Part shown: piece after piece, positions 22,878 through 33,964 of the stretch
How the letters are laid out: each line of letters begins with the position of its first letter
How positions within the stretch are numbered: the stretch's first letter is position 1
Translations under genes and position numbers: made by a program
NCBI GenBank assembly: GCA_020152595.1
Contig: JAIGNY010001912.1
Span: forward strand, 1,997,501-2,061,500
Direction of reading: 5' to 3'
Length of the DNA stretch: 64,000 nt
Origin: Chiridota heheva
Lineage: Eukaryota; Echinodermata; Holothuroidea; Apodida; Chiridotidae
Notes under the pieces: generated by a model
Databases searched by the model: none
What the model saw: only the letters and a program-made list of their open reading frames with translations
What the model was told of the DNA's origin: nothing

Positions 22878-22921
22878 TAAAAAACCGAAGTGCGCACATA
22901 AAACCGGAGTAAGGTCCTTAC
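22878..22921. repeat. Second copy of the 45-bp motif
   Basis: accgaagtgcgcacataaaacc and gagtaaggtcctta match 11991-12030 in the same orientation. Similarity does not extend far on either side. Confidence 0.6.
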
Positions 22922-25084
22922 ACTGCTCTTAATATTAGGAGTCTCTTCAAATGTGTTTCAATATCACCACCATCTCAGATTCTTAAAGAGAACTACAGTA
23001 ATGCACCATTTAAAATCTATAAAGCATTTAAGACCCACTGATACTTAAAAAACCACCAAAGGCAAACAAACTGATCTGTGACTTCATAAATATGCACTGG
23101 CAACTAACTCTAAAGAAAACACTACACAAATCAAGTTTCTAATTAATAGATAGGGACACAGTTATTACATGCACCACATGAGAGAAGACAGTATTTCTAT
23201 CACTACACTAAAATAAGCAAACTTTGATCAAAATAGTACAAAATACTCTGCATAACTGACTGTTAGAAAACAGAATCTACAAATAAATAAAAGTAAAAAA
23301 AAACAGCTACGATTTTATAATTCATAAAACAGAGATTTCTCAACTAGAAAATTACAAAATACATTATTTACAATTAAGGATTTAAAAATGCTTATACCAG
23401 GTCTTATGCAAATTGCTAGGCATACCAGAGTGCAAAATCTAAAATGAAAAGATTGCAAAATAATTAGAAGATACTCTTACATTCGTTAAAAGATAATTCA
23501 ACGAAATTACTCATTTCCAATGAAACTTCAAATGAAGGGAGTAGGCTATAAGTCATAGATTTACAGAAAGAAAAATCAATGAAACTAAGAATTTTGGCAG
23601 TGATGGCTACTATTTCTTAATTTTTGCTGCTGGACAAAAGACATATCAGAGCAACTTCTAAGCCAAATGTTCTATTTACCACATGTCCTTGTCATATTGA
23701 TTCTTAGTTTACCTATTTACTAATCTAATAAAGAACTAATATCAAATTTGCTTCTGGGCTAAACTGGGTAAATTGCGCTATAATCATCCAAGCAGTATTT
23801 ACAAGTGATCTCGGGGAAGAATTATGATGTCAAGAAATGTAAAATTTCCTGCAATGTATTAAAATTGCTACAGATTTATCTCTATAGGGAATTAACATGA
23901 CATTTTCAAAAACATAAAATTGAAGAAATATAAGAATACCAATCCATGTCATCTTTTTATCCCAATAAATGTGTAATTTTGTGTGAATTTTATTGCTATA
24001 AATTGCAATTTTATTGCAAGAATGAAATGTTTGTTGTGAAATTTCCATTTGGAAAACATGCAGCTGTAGCATTTCTAGTAAAAGAGGATTAACATGTTCT
24101 ACAAATTTATGATTTATAAACAACTTTATGGTGATACTGTAGAAAAATAAAAATGTGAGATACCATAAGCATTTTGGCAAGAGTGTTTCATCAACTTACA
24201 AAAGTTTCAAGTATTCTATGAAATAATTAAAAATTGACATAAGAGTTCAATACATTTTCATATTTCATCTAAAAGATCATGTTTGCAGTCTATAAAAACT
24301 TTTGCATTTTTCGATCTGCTAAATGTTCTTACTCTTACATATCACAGTATGACATTCAATATCAGAAGCATGCTGTGTTTTGTGTAAGGCAAAGGTTCCT
24401 TTTATATATAATTATCTATTGCAAAAATGACTGTAGATGTACGATATATGTGTATTCAGCAAGCCAAATAAAAAATAAGTATTACATTATTTGAATTATA
24501 TAGTAATTACATTTAAAGCAATTTCTAAAATTTAACAATTTATGAGGCCCCCAAGATATTGGATGGAAGCCCTGTGCTCACATGCACTAGCCAGTGCACT
24601 CCTGCCCACCTTCACAACTTATCCAACTAAAAATTAAATAAAGACCATTCTTTCATTTGCAAGAAACAGTGCAGATGTTATAAAGTTTTGGCCCGAGCCT
24701 ACATTTTGACCTTTTAGAGAAATATTCATATGAGATACATGGATACATTATCTACATTGATATTACTTAGTGTGAAAATTGACCAATTGACATTTGCTTC
24801 CACAATTAAATTTTGGTAAATGTTTGAAAAGTACCTTGAAAGCAAATTTGATAGCCAGGAAAGTCATTAGTAAATTTGCCACATTTACAGCTGGAATTTA
24901 CATAAAATTATTCTATTTGGTAGAATATATTGATTTACAACAGCTGTGACACTATTTTTTGCTGAAAACTCACCAATATCTGCTAATTATAACATCTGCC
25001 ATGTAGGAGACTTAATTTCAAAAAACATTTATAAAGAAATTAATCTGGAGTCATATTTTAATGTTCATGCCAAACAATTTCCCT
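22922..25084. other. Gene-poor AT-rich stretch
   Basis: No exon with paired splice sites. The minus-strand frame at 23830-24180 (116 codons) is rich in Phe/Ile/Tyr/Lys, as expected from AT-rich noncoding DNA, and has no recognised motif. Confidence 0.35.
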
Positions 25085-25088
25085 TTAA

Positions 25089-25189
25089 CCCTTACTCTAC
25101 CAGCACTATTTTGAAGATGCGCTCGGGAGGCGGGGCCAAAGACGGGGCACCCAAAACGGCGATAATATCGCCGCGTGGTAGAGTAAGGA
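25089..25189. mobile_element. 101-bp TTAA-flanked MITE, copy 1
   Basis: Left end CCCTTACTCTACCAGC; right end, reverse-complemented, TCCTTACTCTACCACGCGG. Flanked by TTAA at 25085-25088 and 25190-25193. GC-rich, unlike its surroundings. Near the right end CGGCGATA-A-TATCGCCG (25157-25173) forms perfect 8-bp arms. TTAA duplications with CCCT-type ends are the hallmark of piggyBac-like transposons, so this is probably a nonautonomous derivative. The same two ends appear on the 1-kb element at 51374-52392. Confidence 0.75.
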
Positions 25190-25193
25190 TTAA

Positions 25194-25333
25194 TCAAGGC
25201 GTGATTATTGAAGGGTCCTCTGTCTTCCAGGCAGAAAAGTCGGGCCCCTTCCGCTCTCGGGACCCGCTGGGCCGCCCACCGGGATCATGCTGCCTATATT
25301 TTCGGGTTGGCACATATGTCGCGGGTTGATTAG
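25194..25333. other. GC-rich spacer between the twin MITEs
   Basis: 140 bp, much richer in G+C than the flanks (ccgctctcgggacccgctgg), so it probably arrived with the MITEs as one composite insertion. No coding or RNA feature is recognised. Confidence 0.45.
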
Positions 25334-25434
25334 CCCTTACTCTACCAGCACTATTTTGAAAATGCGCTCGGGAGGCGGGGCCAAAGACGGGGCACCCAAA
25401 ACGGTGATAATATCGCCGCGTGGTAGAGTAAGGT
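25334..25434. mobile_element. 101-bp TTAA-flanked MITE, copy 2
   Basis: Same length as copy 1, with only about three differences (gaaaatgcg for gaagatgcg, cggtgat for cggcgat, last base). Left flank TTAG (25330-25333), right flank TTAA (25435-25438). Direct orientation with copy 1. Confidence 0.75.
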
Positions 25435-25805
25435 TTAAGCCTACCTGCACCTGACACCCAAGAATTTTCTAAAAACTCAGGTATGACGATTACCAACCCA
25501 ACTTCCTGTTCAGTGTACTGTGTTTCCCATTCCAAACAATGTTTGTTTATCTGCTATTCCCATGCACACCACAGCCAAGGAGCCCAAGGTCATTTGTGCA
25601 TACAGGATTACAGAAAGGCAGTGCTGAGTAATCAGGGCACTTTTGTGATTGAAATTACTCATTCATGTTAAGTGTCTTAGTGGGAGAAGTTTGTTTTTAA
25701 ACTGGTGATAAAAATAGCTGTGTATCATGGCTGAGGTAATAATGTGCATTAACTGTGAATAATTGATGGACCATTTCTCCTAAGGAAAGATATTGCTTCA
25801 TGTTG
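25435..25805. repeat. ~370-bp direct repeat, copy 1
   Basis: From 'aagcctacctgcacctgacacc' to 'aagatattgcttcatgtt', closely matching 29096-29460 in the same orientation. On the minus strand both copies contain the peptide E-T-Q-Y-T-E-Q-E-V. In this copy an extra base ('ggaatgggaaacac' against 'ggagtggaaacac') shifts the frame upstream of it. The left edge adjoins the twin MITEs. Probably a dispersed repeat. Confidence 0.8.
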
Positions 25806-28800
25806 GTTAATATCATACACAAAGAAATGATGGAAAATGGTCAATTTTTTCATTTCATGGTAGAAGATGAAATCTGACTGCAAATAAGACTTGATTCAGA
25901 AAAAATAATGTTAATATTAAGTGGCAAAAGTATTAAAATAGTTTTTACCAGCAAATATCATTTCACAATAATCTAAAAATGGCAAAATAAGCACCCCGGC
26001 ATGCTGTGTAAATACCGTTACTACAATTGATCAAAATATTTGCTGTATGGCGGATTTTAGAAAACTCAAACCTGCTAGTCAAAAACCACAACCATTTCTG
26101 AGATATTAGCCCTGTCTAAACTTTCTGCTTCGCTGATTCAATGAAAAGATCTATTGTTAACCAGCTTCATCACACAAGTGTAGTTTTGCTTGCCATATCA
26201 GTTCATGATAGTGGAGCAGAAAGCTTTCCAGGAAAGCTTACTGATCAACAATAGTTGGCTGTTTATTGGCATTTAAAGTTAAAAGGATTTGTCTGGAGTA
26301 GGAATGCATGACTACCTTTATTGATGCAGTTAAGTTGTAGAAATATTTTCAGTGCAGATCCTAAGAGCAGTTCGGGTGAACCCCTGAAAGGAATCTTTCA
26401 TGCTAATCCCTGCTTCCAGGGTTTAACCATTGCGCAATTCAGCAACCAGTCGACAGTTAAAACATAAGAATCGCACACACATCTCAGCTGCTTACTATCA
26501 TCAATTCGGTCTATTTCAAGTATGCATTATGCGTGGCACTGTGAGTGTGATCACCTACTGACTGATCGATCATAAAGGAATAAACAGTGCAATTTGAGAT
26601 TAACTAAACTAACTGCTTAAGTTTTATTCAAGATTTGATTAGGCCCTAACGTCTGAGCATTACTCGCCAGTACAGACAATGGGTGAAACAGAATGACACG
26701 AATGACAATATATATTACACACAAGCCTGCAATGCAAACAGTCCGAAGAATCCGAATTATACTGTTCGGTTCACGTACACTCTACGCACATATCATGGCT
26801 GTAACTTAGCATTAGTTGCGGTCAGTAGGCCTACGTTAGAATACGTTCACTGTTCAGACAGAACATCCCATACGAAAGTCACAAAGGAACTGATATTTCA
26901 CTGCCATAAAATGATTTAAATAAATGCGTTCTCCAAGAGGTTAGATAAATAACAACAAAATTTACGTGACGAACAAATTTAATGTAAGAATTCATATGAA
27001 ATAACCCTTTTAATTTGCAATTTATTGAACACTGACAATCGCAGTCAAAGGAGAAAACTTGATGCTTAGTCAACACAACGCAGATGTTAGCACAGTACAG
27101 ATTATTCGCAACAAACCCAAGCGGGTCAAACATAGGTCATGCCATATATTGGCTCTTTTTTCAAAATCGGATCAGTAAACATATAAAAAGGTACTGGATA
27201 AAAGGTAGCTAACAAGTTTCGCCATAATTACATGTACCTCTCACACTTCAGCAAACGCTGTCATAGTTCACAAAATGATTTTACTTTGTCACTCTGTACA
27301 AAGTGTATGGACGAAGGAAATTGCATGATGGGTAATGGCTGCCTCCATGGACTAAAAATTCCTCCTTCTAGTCTTTCTAACGAGGACTAAAAGGAGGGTT
27401 TCTCCCAAACTGAACAGCCTTAATTACCGCCTCATTCCAATGGTTTACAATAAATAAACCCATGTTATAGTAATCAATTATAGTCATTAAGTTTATAATC
27501 CAGTGAATAAGGACAGCTGGGACAATGCAAGTAACAAATAGTCTAAATGTTTGCCAGATCTACTCATTTGTATACCTCAAAGTACCAGGAAAGGATTTTT
27601 ATAATCAATTCCCTGGTAATGATATCCAAATCTACTACTGAACATATAATCAAGATGTCTGTTCCTAGATACACCTGATTATTTATCAGTGTGGTAATTT
27701 TGTCTAATTCATCCACCTAAGCTTACAAATGCTTGTCTGGTCTGCCCAAGTTTAATTAAAGTTTATTATCTTTACCATCAACCCCAGCCAGTATCTTTAC
27801 CATCAACCCCAGCCAGTATCTTTCACACTTCTCCATTAATAACATAATATCCATTTTGGTGATTAAATCGAAGTTAATTACTTTTTTCCTCACCCCTGAG
27901 AAACTATGGGTTTATCTATATATAATACTACAATTATATTAATCTGAAAGTCAATATTGCATTTATCATTTTTTAATGATGTGTGAGATGTTGACACAAA
28001 TTCCATTTACACCATGTTTAGAGCATCTAATCTCTACATTTCACTTAGAAAAAACACTATTAGATAATTTTATCTGATAACTGGAAACAGTTATACCTTA
28101 CACTTCAAGTATGTATGGATACAAGTAAGTGTTGCTGGCAAAAACTACAATGATCTGCAACAGTGTAAGTGACCATGGACTTGCAAATATCATTCTGTGT
28201 TATGATAATCTACCCATGAAACTTTGGTGTAATATTTTGATCTCCCTTGTGTTTGCATTTATAAACATTAATTATAAATCATTAAAAATTATAAGTCTGA
28301 GATTAGAGGTAAGCCTTATTGTTCAGAATTGTCTGTGAAAATACATTCATTGAAAAGAAGCCAATCTACCACTGTAAGTTTTTCATATAATTCGTAAAAT
28401 ACATCCAGAGATTCTTGTGTCATTAAAAAAATACTGGCATTATAGATGTTGCATGGTGATACTCCTTCATACAATCAAGCATCATTACAATTTAAAAAAA
28501 ATAAAAAATAATGCAAAAAATATATAAGATACATCATAAATATAAAGATAAGGAGGATATGCAATCTCAAGCCATCACAAGTGATGGCAAAAATTGCTGA
28601 TCCAATTAGACAGGAAAGTAGGGGGAAACTAGTTATGGAGAACCTGAACCTGAATGTACTAGTGTGTAAAGCATGGAAAAAAACAAAGTATAAAGATATA
28701 AATGCCTAGGCAGTCCCATACACATTGCAACTTTTATTATATAAGGACAAATGGTTTGGTACAAGTCAATTGCCAAAGAAGACAGATGGATACATGGGGA

Positions 28801-29091
28801 TGGGGTTAACACAATAGCAATATTTTATGAGGAATTATATGTAATTTGACAACTGATATTTTTCAGGCTTCAACTTGAGCATGATGTCATATAAATTTTA
28901 TAGTGTAAACTAAGAAAATCTGAAAAATCAGACATATGCTGCTTAAAATGGGTAATATGTTTGTCTTTTATTTTGTTCATAAATCTTTTTTTCTAACTTC
29001 TGAAATACATTGAAAAATGTAAATGGCAATAGAAATTTGTATACATTTTCTTTCACATAACATTATTGCTATTTATTCATGCTGAAAAGTT
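25806..29091. other. Gene-poor stretch with a possible old promoter-like repeat
   Basis: No exon supported. Contains a perfect 9-bp palindrome, AAGCTTTCC-A-GGAAAGCTT (26221-26239). At about 27158-27210 it contains 'aaaatcggatcagtaaacatataaaaagg', matched at 30370-30410. A 25-bp tandem duplication 'ctttaccatcaaccccagccagtat' lies at 27768-27817. GCCATCAC-AA-GTGATGGC lies at 28571-28588. TAGGCCTA lies at 26826. Confidence 0.4.
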
Positions 29092-29460
29092 TTCTTTAGG
29101 CCTACCTGCACCTGACACCTGAGTTAATCCTGAAAACTCAGGTATCACAATTACCAACCTGACTTCCTGTTCAGTGTATTGTGTTTCCACTCCAAACAAT
29201 GATTGTTTATCTACCATTCCCATGCACACCACAGCCAAGTAGCCCAATGTTATTTGTGTGTATAAGATTACAGAAAGCCAGTGCTGAGTATTCAGGGCAC
29301 TATTGTGATTGAAATTTATATCCATGTTAGGTGTCTTAGTGGGAGAAGTTTGTTTGCAAACTAGTGATAAAAATAGCTGCATATCATATGCCTGAGGTGA
29401 TGTGTGCATTAACTGTGAATTGATGGACCATTTCTCCTTAGGAAAGATATTGCTTCATGT
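29092..29460. repeat. ~370-bp direct repeat, copy 2 (empty site)
   Basis: Matches 25435-25805. Its left flank ('ttcatgctgaaaagttttctttaggcctacc') resembles the sequence left of the twin MITEs ('ttcatgccaaacaatttccctttaa') joined to the sequence right of them. It therefore represents the site without the insertion. The minus-strand frame is open for 110 codons (29077-29409). Composition and repetition suggest a relic of a repeat-encoded or captured coding sequence, not a gene. Confidence 0.8.
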
Positions 29461-31635
29461 TCATTTTATTTTCTGAGACAAGGCATTTGAAAAATCTAGC
29501 ATACTGTTATTATGCATGAAGAGCTGGCACCACACATTAATTTGGGGACAACAATTCTGAAGGGGTACTGGACAGTCATGCACTAGTAATTTTTTTATGT
29601 CACATTCTATGAAAAATCAAAATCAGCTGCTAGCTGAATTCAGGTAAATGGAAAAGAGGGGAAATGCCATCATGGCATAGTAAAATGAATATCGCATTTG
29701 AGTGGTCCAAGAAAGTGTCAAAATGCTTGACTACTTTCTAAAAATCCACAATAAATCTGTTAGTTTAATAAATACCCATGCAAAATGAAAGTGGGAACTT
29801 TGAAGTCACTCAGAAGCATTGGGCAGTAGAATTTATGCATGGCTATTGCTGCCTTAACAAATACTGAAAACATATAAAGCAAAATCTGTAGAATCTATAA
29901 TGGGGTAAATAATTTGATAGTAATAAAGACAATTTTAACCATTTTAAAATTATTTCCTGATCTCCAAAGAAGCAATGTTGCTCTTCCCTCTTCTATCCAA
30001 AATCACACTGAAAGTTTTCTTTTGTTTTACATTTTAAACCTTTCAAAGTCATCAGCCCTTCTCTACTGGAATCCATAAAAGGTTGAAGGTAGATCTACAA
30101 TGGGGTAAACCTTAATTCCAAATAAAAATGAGAAAAACAGCTCGAAAGCAATATTAGCAACCTGTATAACACACAAGAATATTGATCACGTAGCCTGTAT
30201 GTTCAAATGTTGCAATAAAATTTCATGGTTTCTAATTTCAATAATTATAATATTCAATGTGAAACACAAAAACATTGTTTAAAACAAAAAAAAAACATTT
30301 AAAAATGCAAACTGATTTGTTTCCCACCTAAAAGCATATGTTGTATTGTCTATCTTTTTAATATTTTAAAAATCGGCATGGTATACATATAAAAAGGGAG
30401 TGGATAATACATAGCCATGAGAATAATTAGGGTATTTTCCTGAATTGTAAGTTTCGCCTTGCAAAAATTTTTTTCCCATAGGTATTTCAAATTTAAACTT
30501 CTTAGGCCAGAAGTTTCCTCCTATATGCACCCATGCTCCAAGTGGCGTACATGTGCTATTCAAACTGCATTGTGTGAACTGGTTCTATACTAGCCCCATA
30601 CCACAAAAACCACCACAAAAACATTGTGAGCGTCTGTGACTGTGATATACTTTATGTCTTCAAATTAATCAAATAATTATTAATCAGTCAAAAAATATTG
30701 TGAGGGTGCTTATAAGAGCAGGGGCGCTTAATACGTTGATACTGTATGTAACATAGGATAGCAAAGGATCATGGAAAATATTACAAAATGGCTGCTTCCA
30801 TGTATCAAAATGTTTCTTATTTTAGGAACAGATGGGTTTCTAATATCAGGCCTGCTCCCAGATAAGGATGAAGTTGAGTCCTTCTATTATTATCTATCAT
30901 TTAAACATTTATAAAGTGCACATATATGTAAAAACATAAGCTATGGCGCTGTACAATAAATAAAAGATATAAATCAAAAGTAAAGACAAATATAGTAGAA
31001 ATAGCAATTAAGGACTAAGTCCTCAAAAAAAAAAAAACTTTTAATGCTAAAACCAACAAAATAAATCTTAAACAAGTCAAGTGAAAATAAAATGAGATAG
31101 ATAAATCATAAGGTATAACACAAAAATAAAAGACAAATATGGTCAAAAGTAGCAATTAAGAACTAAGTCCTAAAAATACTAAAACTTGGGCGAATGTTAA
31201 TTATATTTTCTCGCGCATCCCAGTGGCTCATTACTTCATTGTTAGAATTTAGTCAGCCTCTATATTAGTAATCTACATATACACCTCAGCGCAGTACTGA
31301 TACACGTACAGTCAGCGATGTAGCTGTCTTTTCATTTGTTGGAATAGATCATCGTGTTTTGCGGGCAGGGCTGAATTCTAAAAAAATAACAAGGGGGGGC
31401 TCACAAAGAAAGGGCCAACACACAATTTGCCCTGGTCAAATTTGCTTTATATCCCCAAGCAATGATAACCTTTTCACTTATGACCTACTTGAGATACGTT
31501 GTTAACTCCTATATGTTGCTACCCTTAAAGTCAATTGATTTTATAGAGATTTCATCATTGTTGGGGGGCCCCCCTCCCCCCCAAGTCAGATCAAATCTTA
31601 ACAAGATGAACCCCCAGAAATCAGCTCTGACTGCA
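29461..31635. other. Gene-poor; diverged copy of the 27.1-kb segment
   Basis: The stretch 30366-30850 shares ordered blocks with 27140-27400: 'aaatcgg...acatataaaaagg..tggata', then 'aagtttcgcc', then 'aaaatggctgcttccatg' against 'taatggctgcctccatgg'. This is an old segmental or repeat copy carrying a TATA-like catataaaaagg. No exon is visible. Confidence 0.4.
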
Positions 31636-31921
31636 GACCAGTGAATTATGCACTGCAGGCCAGTGAATTATACACCGCAGGCCAGTAAATTAAATACTGC
31701 GGGCCAGTGAAATATATACCGCGGGCCAGTGAATTATACACTGCGGGCCAGTGAATTATACACCGCGGGCCAGTGAATCATACACCGCGGGCCAGTGAAT
31801 TATACACCGGGGGCCAGTGAATTATACACCGTGGGCCAGTGAATTATACACCGTGGGCCAGTGAACTATACACCATGGGCTAGTGAATTATACACTGCGA
31901 GCCAGTGAATTATACACACCT
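31636..31921. repeat. 22-bp minisatellite, 13 copies
   Basis: Thirteen contiguous 22-bp units of the form ggccagtgaattatacaccgcg with a few substitutions each. The junction often forms CCGCGG. There are no spacers, so it is not a CRISPR array. The unit is AT-rich in the middle and CpG-bearing at the end. Confidence 0.95.
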
Positions 31922-33959
31922 GCCGCGAGCTTTCTCAGCTTCCATATGGAATTGATCAATGCACATGCCGTATTGTTTACATTAAAAAGCCAGTCATTTA
32001 AACATAAAATTTCATCGCAAATCTGTCAACCATCCTCCCTTCCCATTTTTCCATGATTATATGAAGAGCCTGCCATACGGTTTCTAAGCTAGTCAAATGC
32101 ATCCAAAATTTTTTACAGGCTTTTCACAAAATGAAGCAAAATAGGTAGAATTCAATTCTTAAAAAAGATACTCCTTTCTATATCATCAACTAATGTAGAA
32201 TGAGGCAAACGACAAGGCTCTTTTGCAAAAATTCACGAACATTTACACAAATATCACATTACGTGCTTTTAGTACCGGTCATACAATACTGAAACATTGC
32301 ACATTGCTTAACAATAAGTAACAGACTAAACGACTGTATTGCATCTAAAAATAAAGGTCATGGCGCAGGTCAAATCCTTTTCGTCGTTTTGCACAAAAAC
32401 GGACTGGGGAATCATAATCGAGGGATGAGCTTTTATTTAGATCTAATTATACTATTTATGAATATTCAACAATCAACCTTTCCTGCTTCTTATCAAGATC
32501 TCCAGAAGCTGTGTTATGAATTAGTTGTATTACTATTATGAGGAATGTACAGAGGGCTTGTGGGTAATGATGCATCATGGGAGACTAATTTACATTAAAG
32601 TCTGCCTATTTGGGAGAAGATTTCATTCTCCCAAAAGGGAGATTATACCAGACTAATAAATGACTAAAACCAACACTGTTTATTTAAAATGTTTGAGGAT
32701 ATACTTTGATTCTTGTACACACATGAATAACCAATCAAAAGACAATCTTCATAGATGATGTAACTGCATGTTTGGTTTCAAGATTTGAAAAAAAAAAAAG
32801 ATGAGATTTTCTACCCAAAACAAACTAAAGCTGCAGTTCTACCAAATATGAGCACAAAATTAAAGTTTTTAAAGGAAACACAACCCACAGAATAATTCGG
32901 GTTCTAATTGAGTAAAAATGTATGAAGATTCCAAAATTCAATAGTTTCCCTCAAAAATAAATCCGTTTACAAATCTTATTTAAAAGTTTGAAGCCCTATG
33001 GAGTTCACTATATTGTTCGATATAAATCGAAACTGCTGGTTTTCAATCTGGAAGTGACATTTTAGAATCAATCCAATTTTTTTGGCCATGAAATATTTCA
33101 CAAATAGAAAACACTAAACAATGACAATTAGGATTTAAGTGTGAATGATTTCACGATTTTCTTGTGCTTTAGAAGCGCAATTAAATTTTGATTTGAAAGA
33201 TTATTTGCTTTATTTTGAAGATTATAGTTTGCTTTCCGTAAGAATAATAATAATTGCTTTTTTGCATCTTATTTCAGAACCAGTTCTTTAAAATTCTCTC
33301 GTAGGCCTATACGTTAGGCTAGTTTTTTTACCGTAGGCATAAGTTCTCATCAGTTTAGGCCTAATGTTACAGACGGGGGTTAAAAAATAGCCTACTGACT
33401 GAAGAAAAAGTTCCAAAAGAACAATTTGTACAGCCATGTGCTTGACATTGTGACATGATTTCTAAAATTTCTCGCTAATAATAAAATCTTTTTTTAACTT
33501 TCACAAATCAACTCCCGCTCGACTGTGGTATGGTAAAGGTGCATAGGACTAGATGTTTACACATATCATGCGGAAACAGAACTGATTCGATAACGTCACT
33601 TGAAGTCACTTCGATTGAGGGCAGGTGTATAAGATGGCCACACCCATACAATTTGCATATCAAGTAATTAATGTTTTAATTAATTAAACTTAAATATCAC
33701 GGAACGTTTTTAAAGTATCCCAAGGTGGGTATAGTGTTTAAATTATATGTTCCATCATAATAGAAAAGAGAAATCTGTGGGTTTGTGTCTCCTTTAAACA
33801 CCAGAAGCAATGAGGCTACTTAGGCAAAGCTCTGCAACTTAGAACATTTATTGGCTTTACTTAAAATAAAATGTGATGGCAGGTTTGCCCATTACAATTA
33901 AGAGCAGCCTAAGCATAGATCAATTTTGAAAAGTGGGGTTCAAAAAGGGGTTCAAACGT
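31922..33959. other. Gene-poor stretch
   Basis: No exon supported. 33301-33364 contains two TAGGCCTA palindromes. A patch at 33580-33660 with 'gataacgtcacttgaagtcacttcgattgaggg' has CRE-like and CpG content but no adjacent coding sequence. Confidence 0.35.
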
Positions 33960-33964
33960 GACAA

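Noticed and set aside
11986..22921. A complete Polinton bounded by terminal repeats
   Set aside because: No polymerase B, integrase or ATPase relic was seen, and the flanking motifs are in direct orientation, so a whole element cannot be claimed.
23830..24180. 116-codon minus-strand frame
   Set aside because: Phe/Ile/Tyr/Lys-rich, as expected from AT-rich noncoding DNA, with no motif.
31636..31921. CRISPR-like array
   Set aside because: The units are directly adjacent with no spacers, and the window is eukaryotic.
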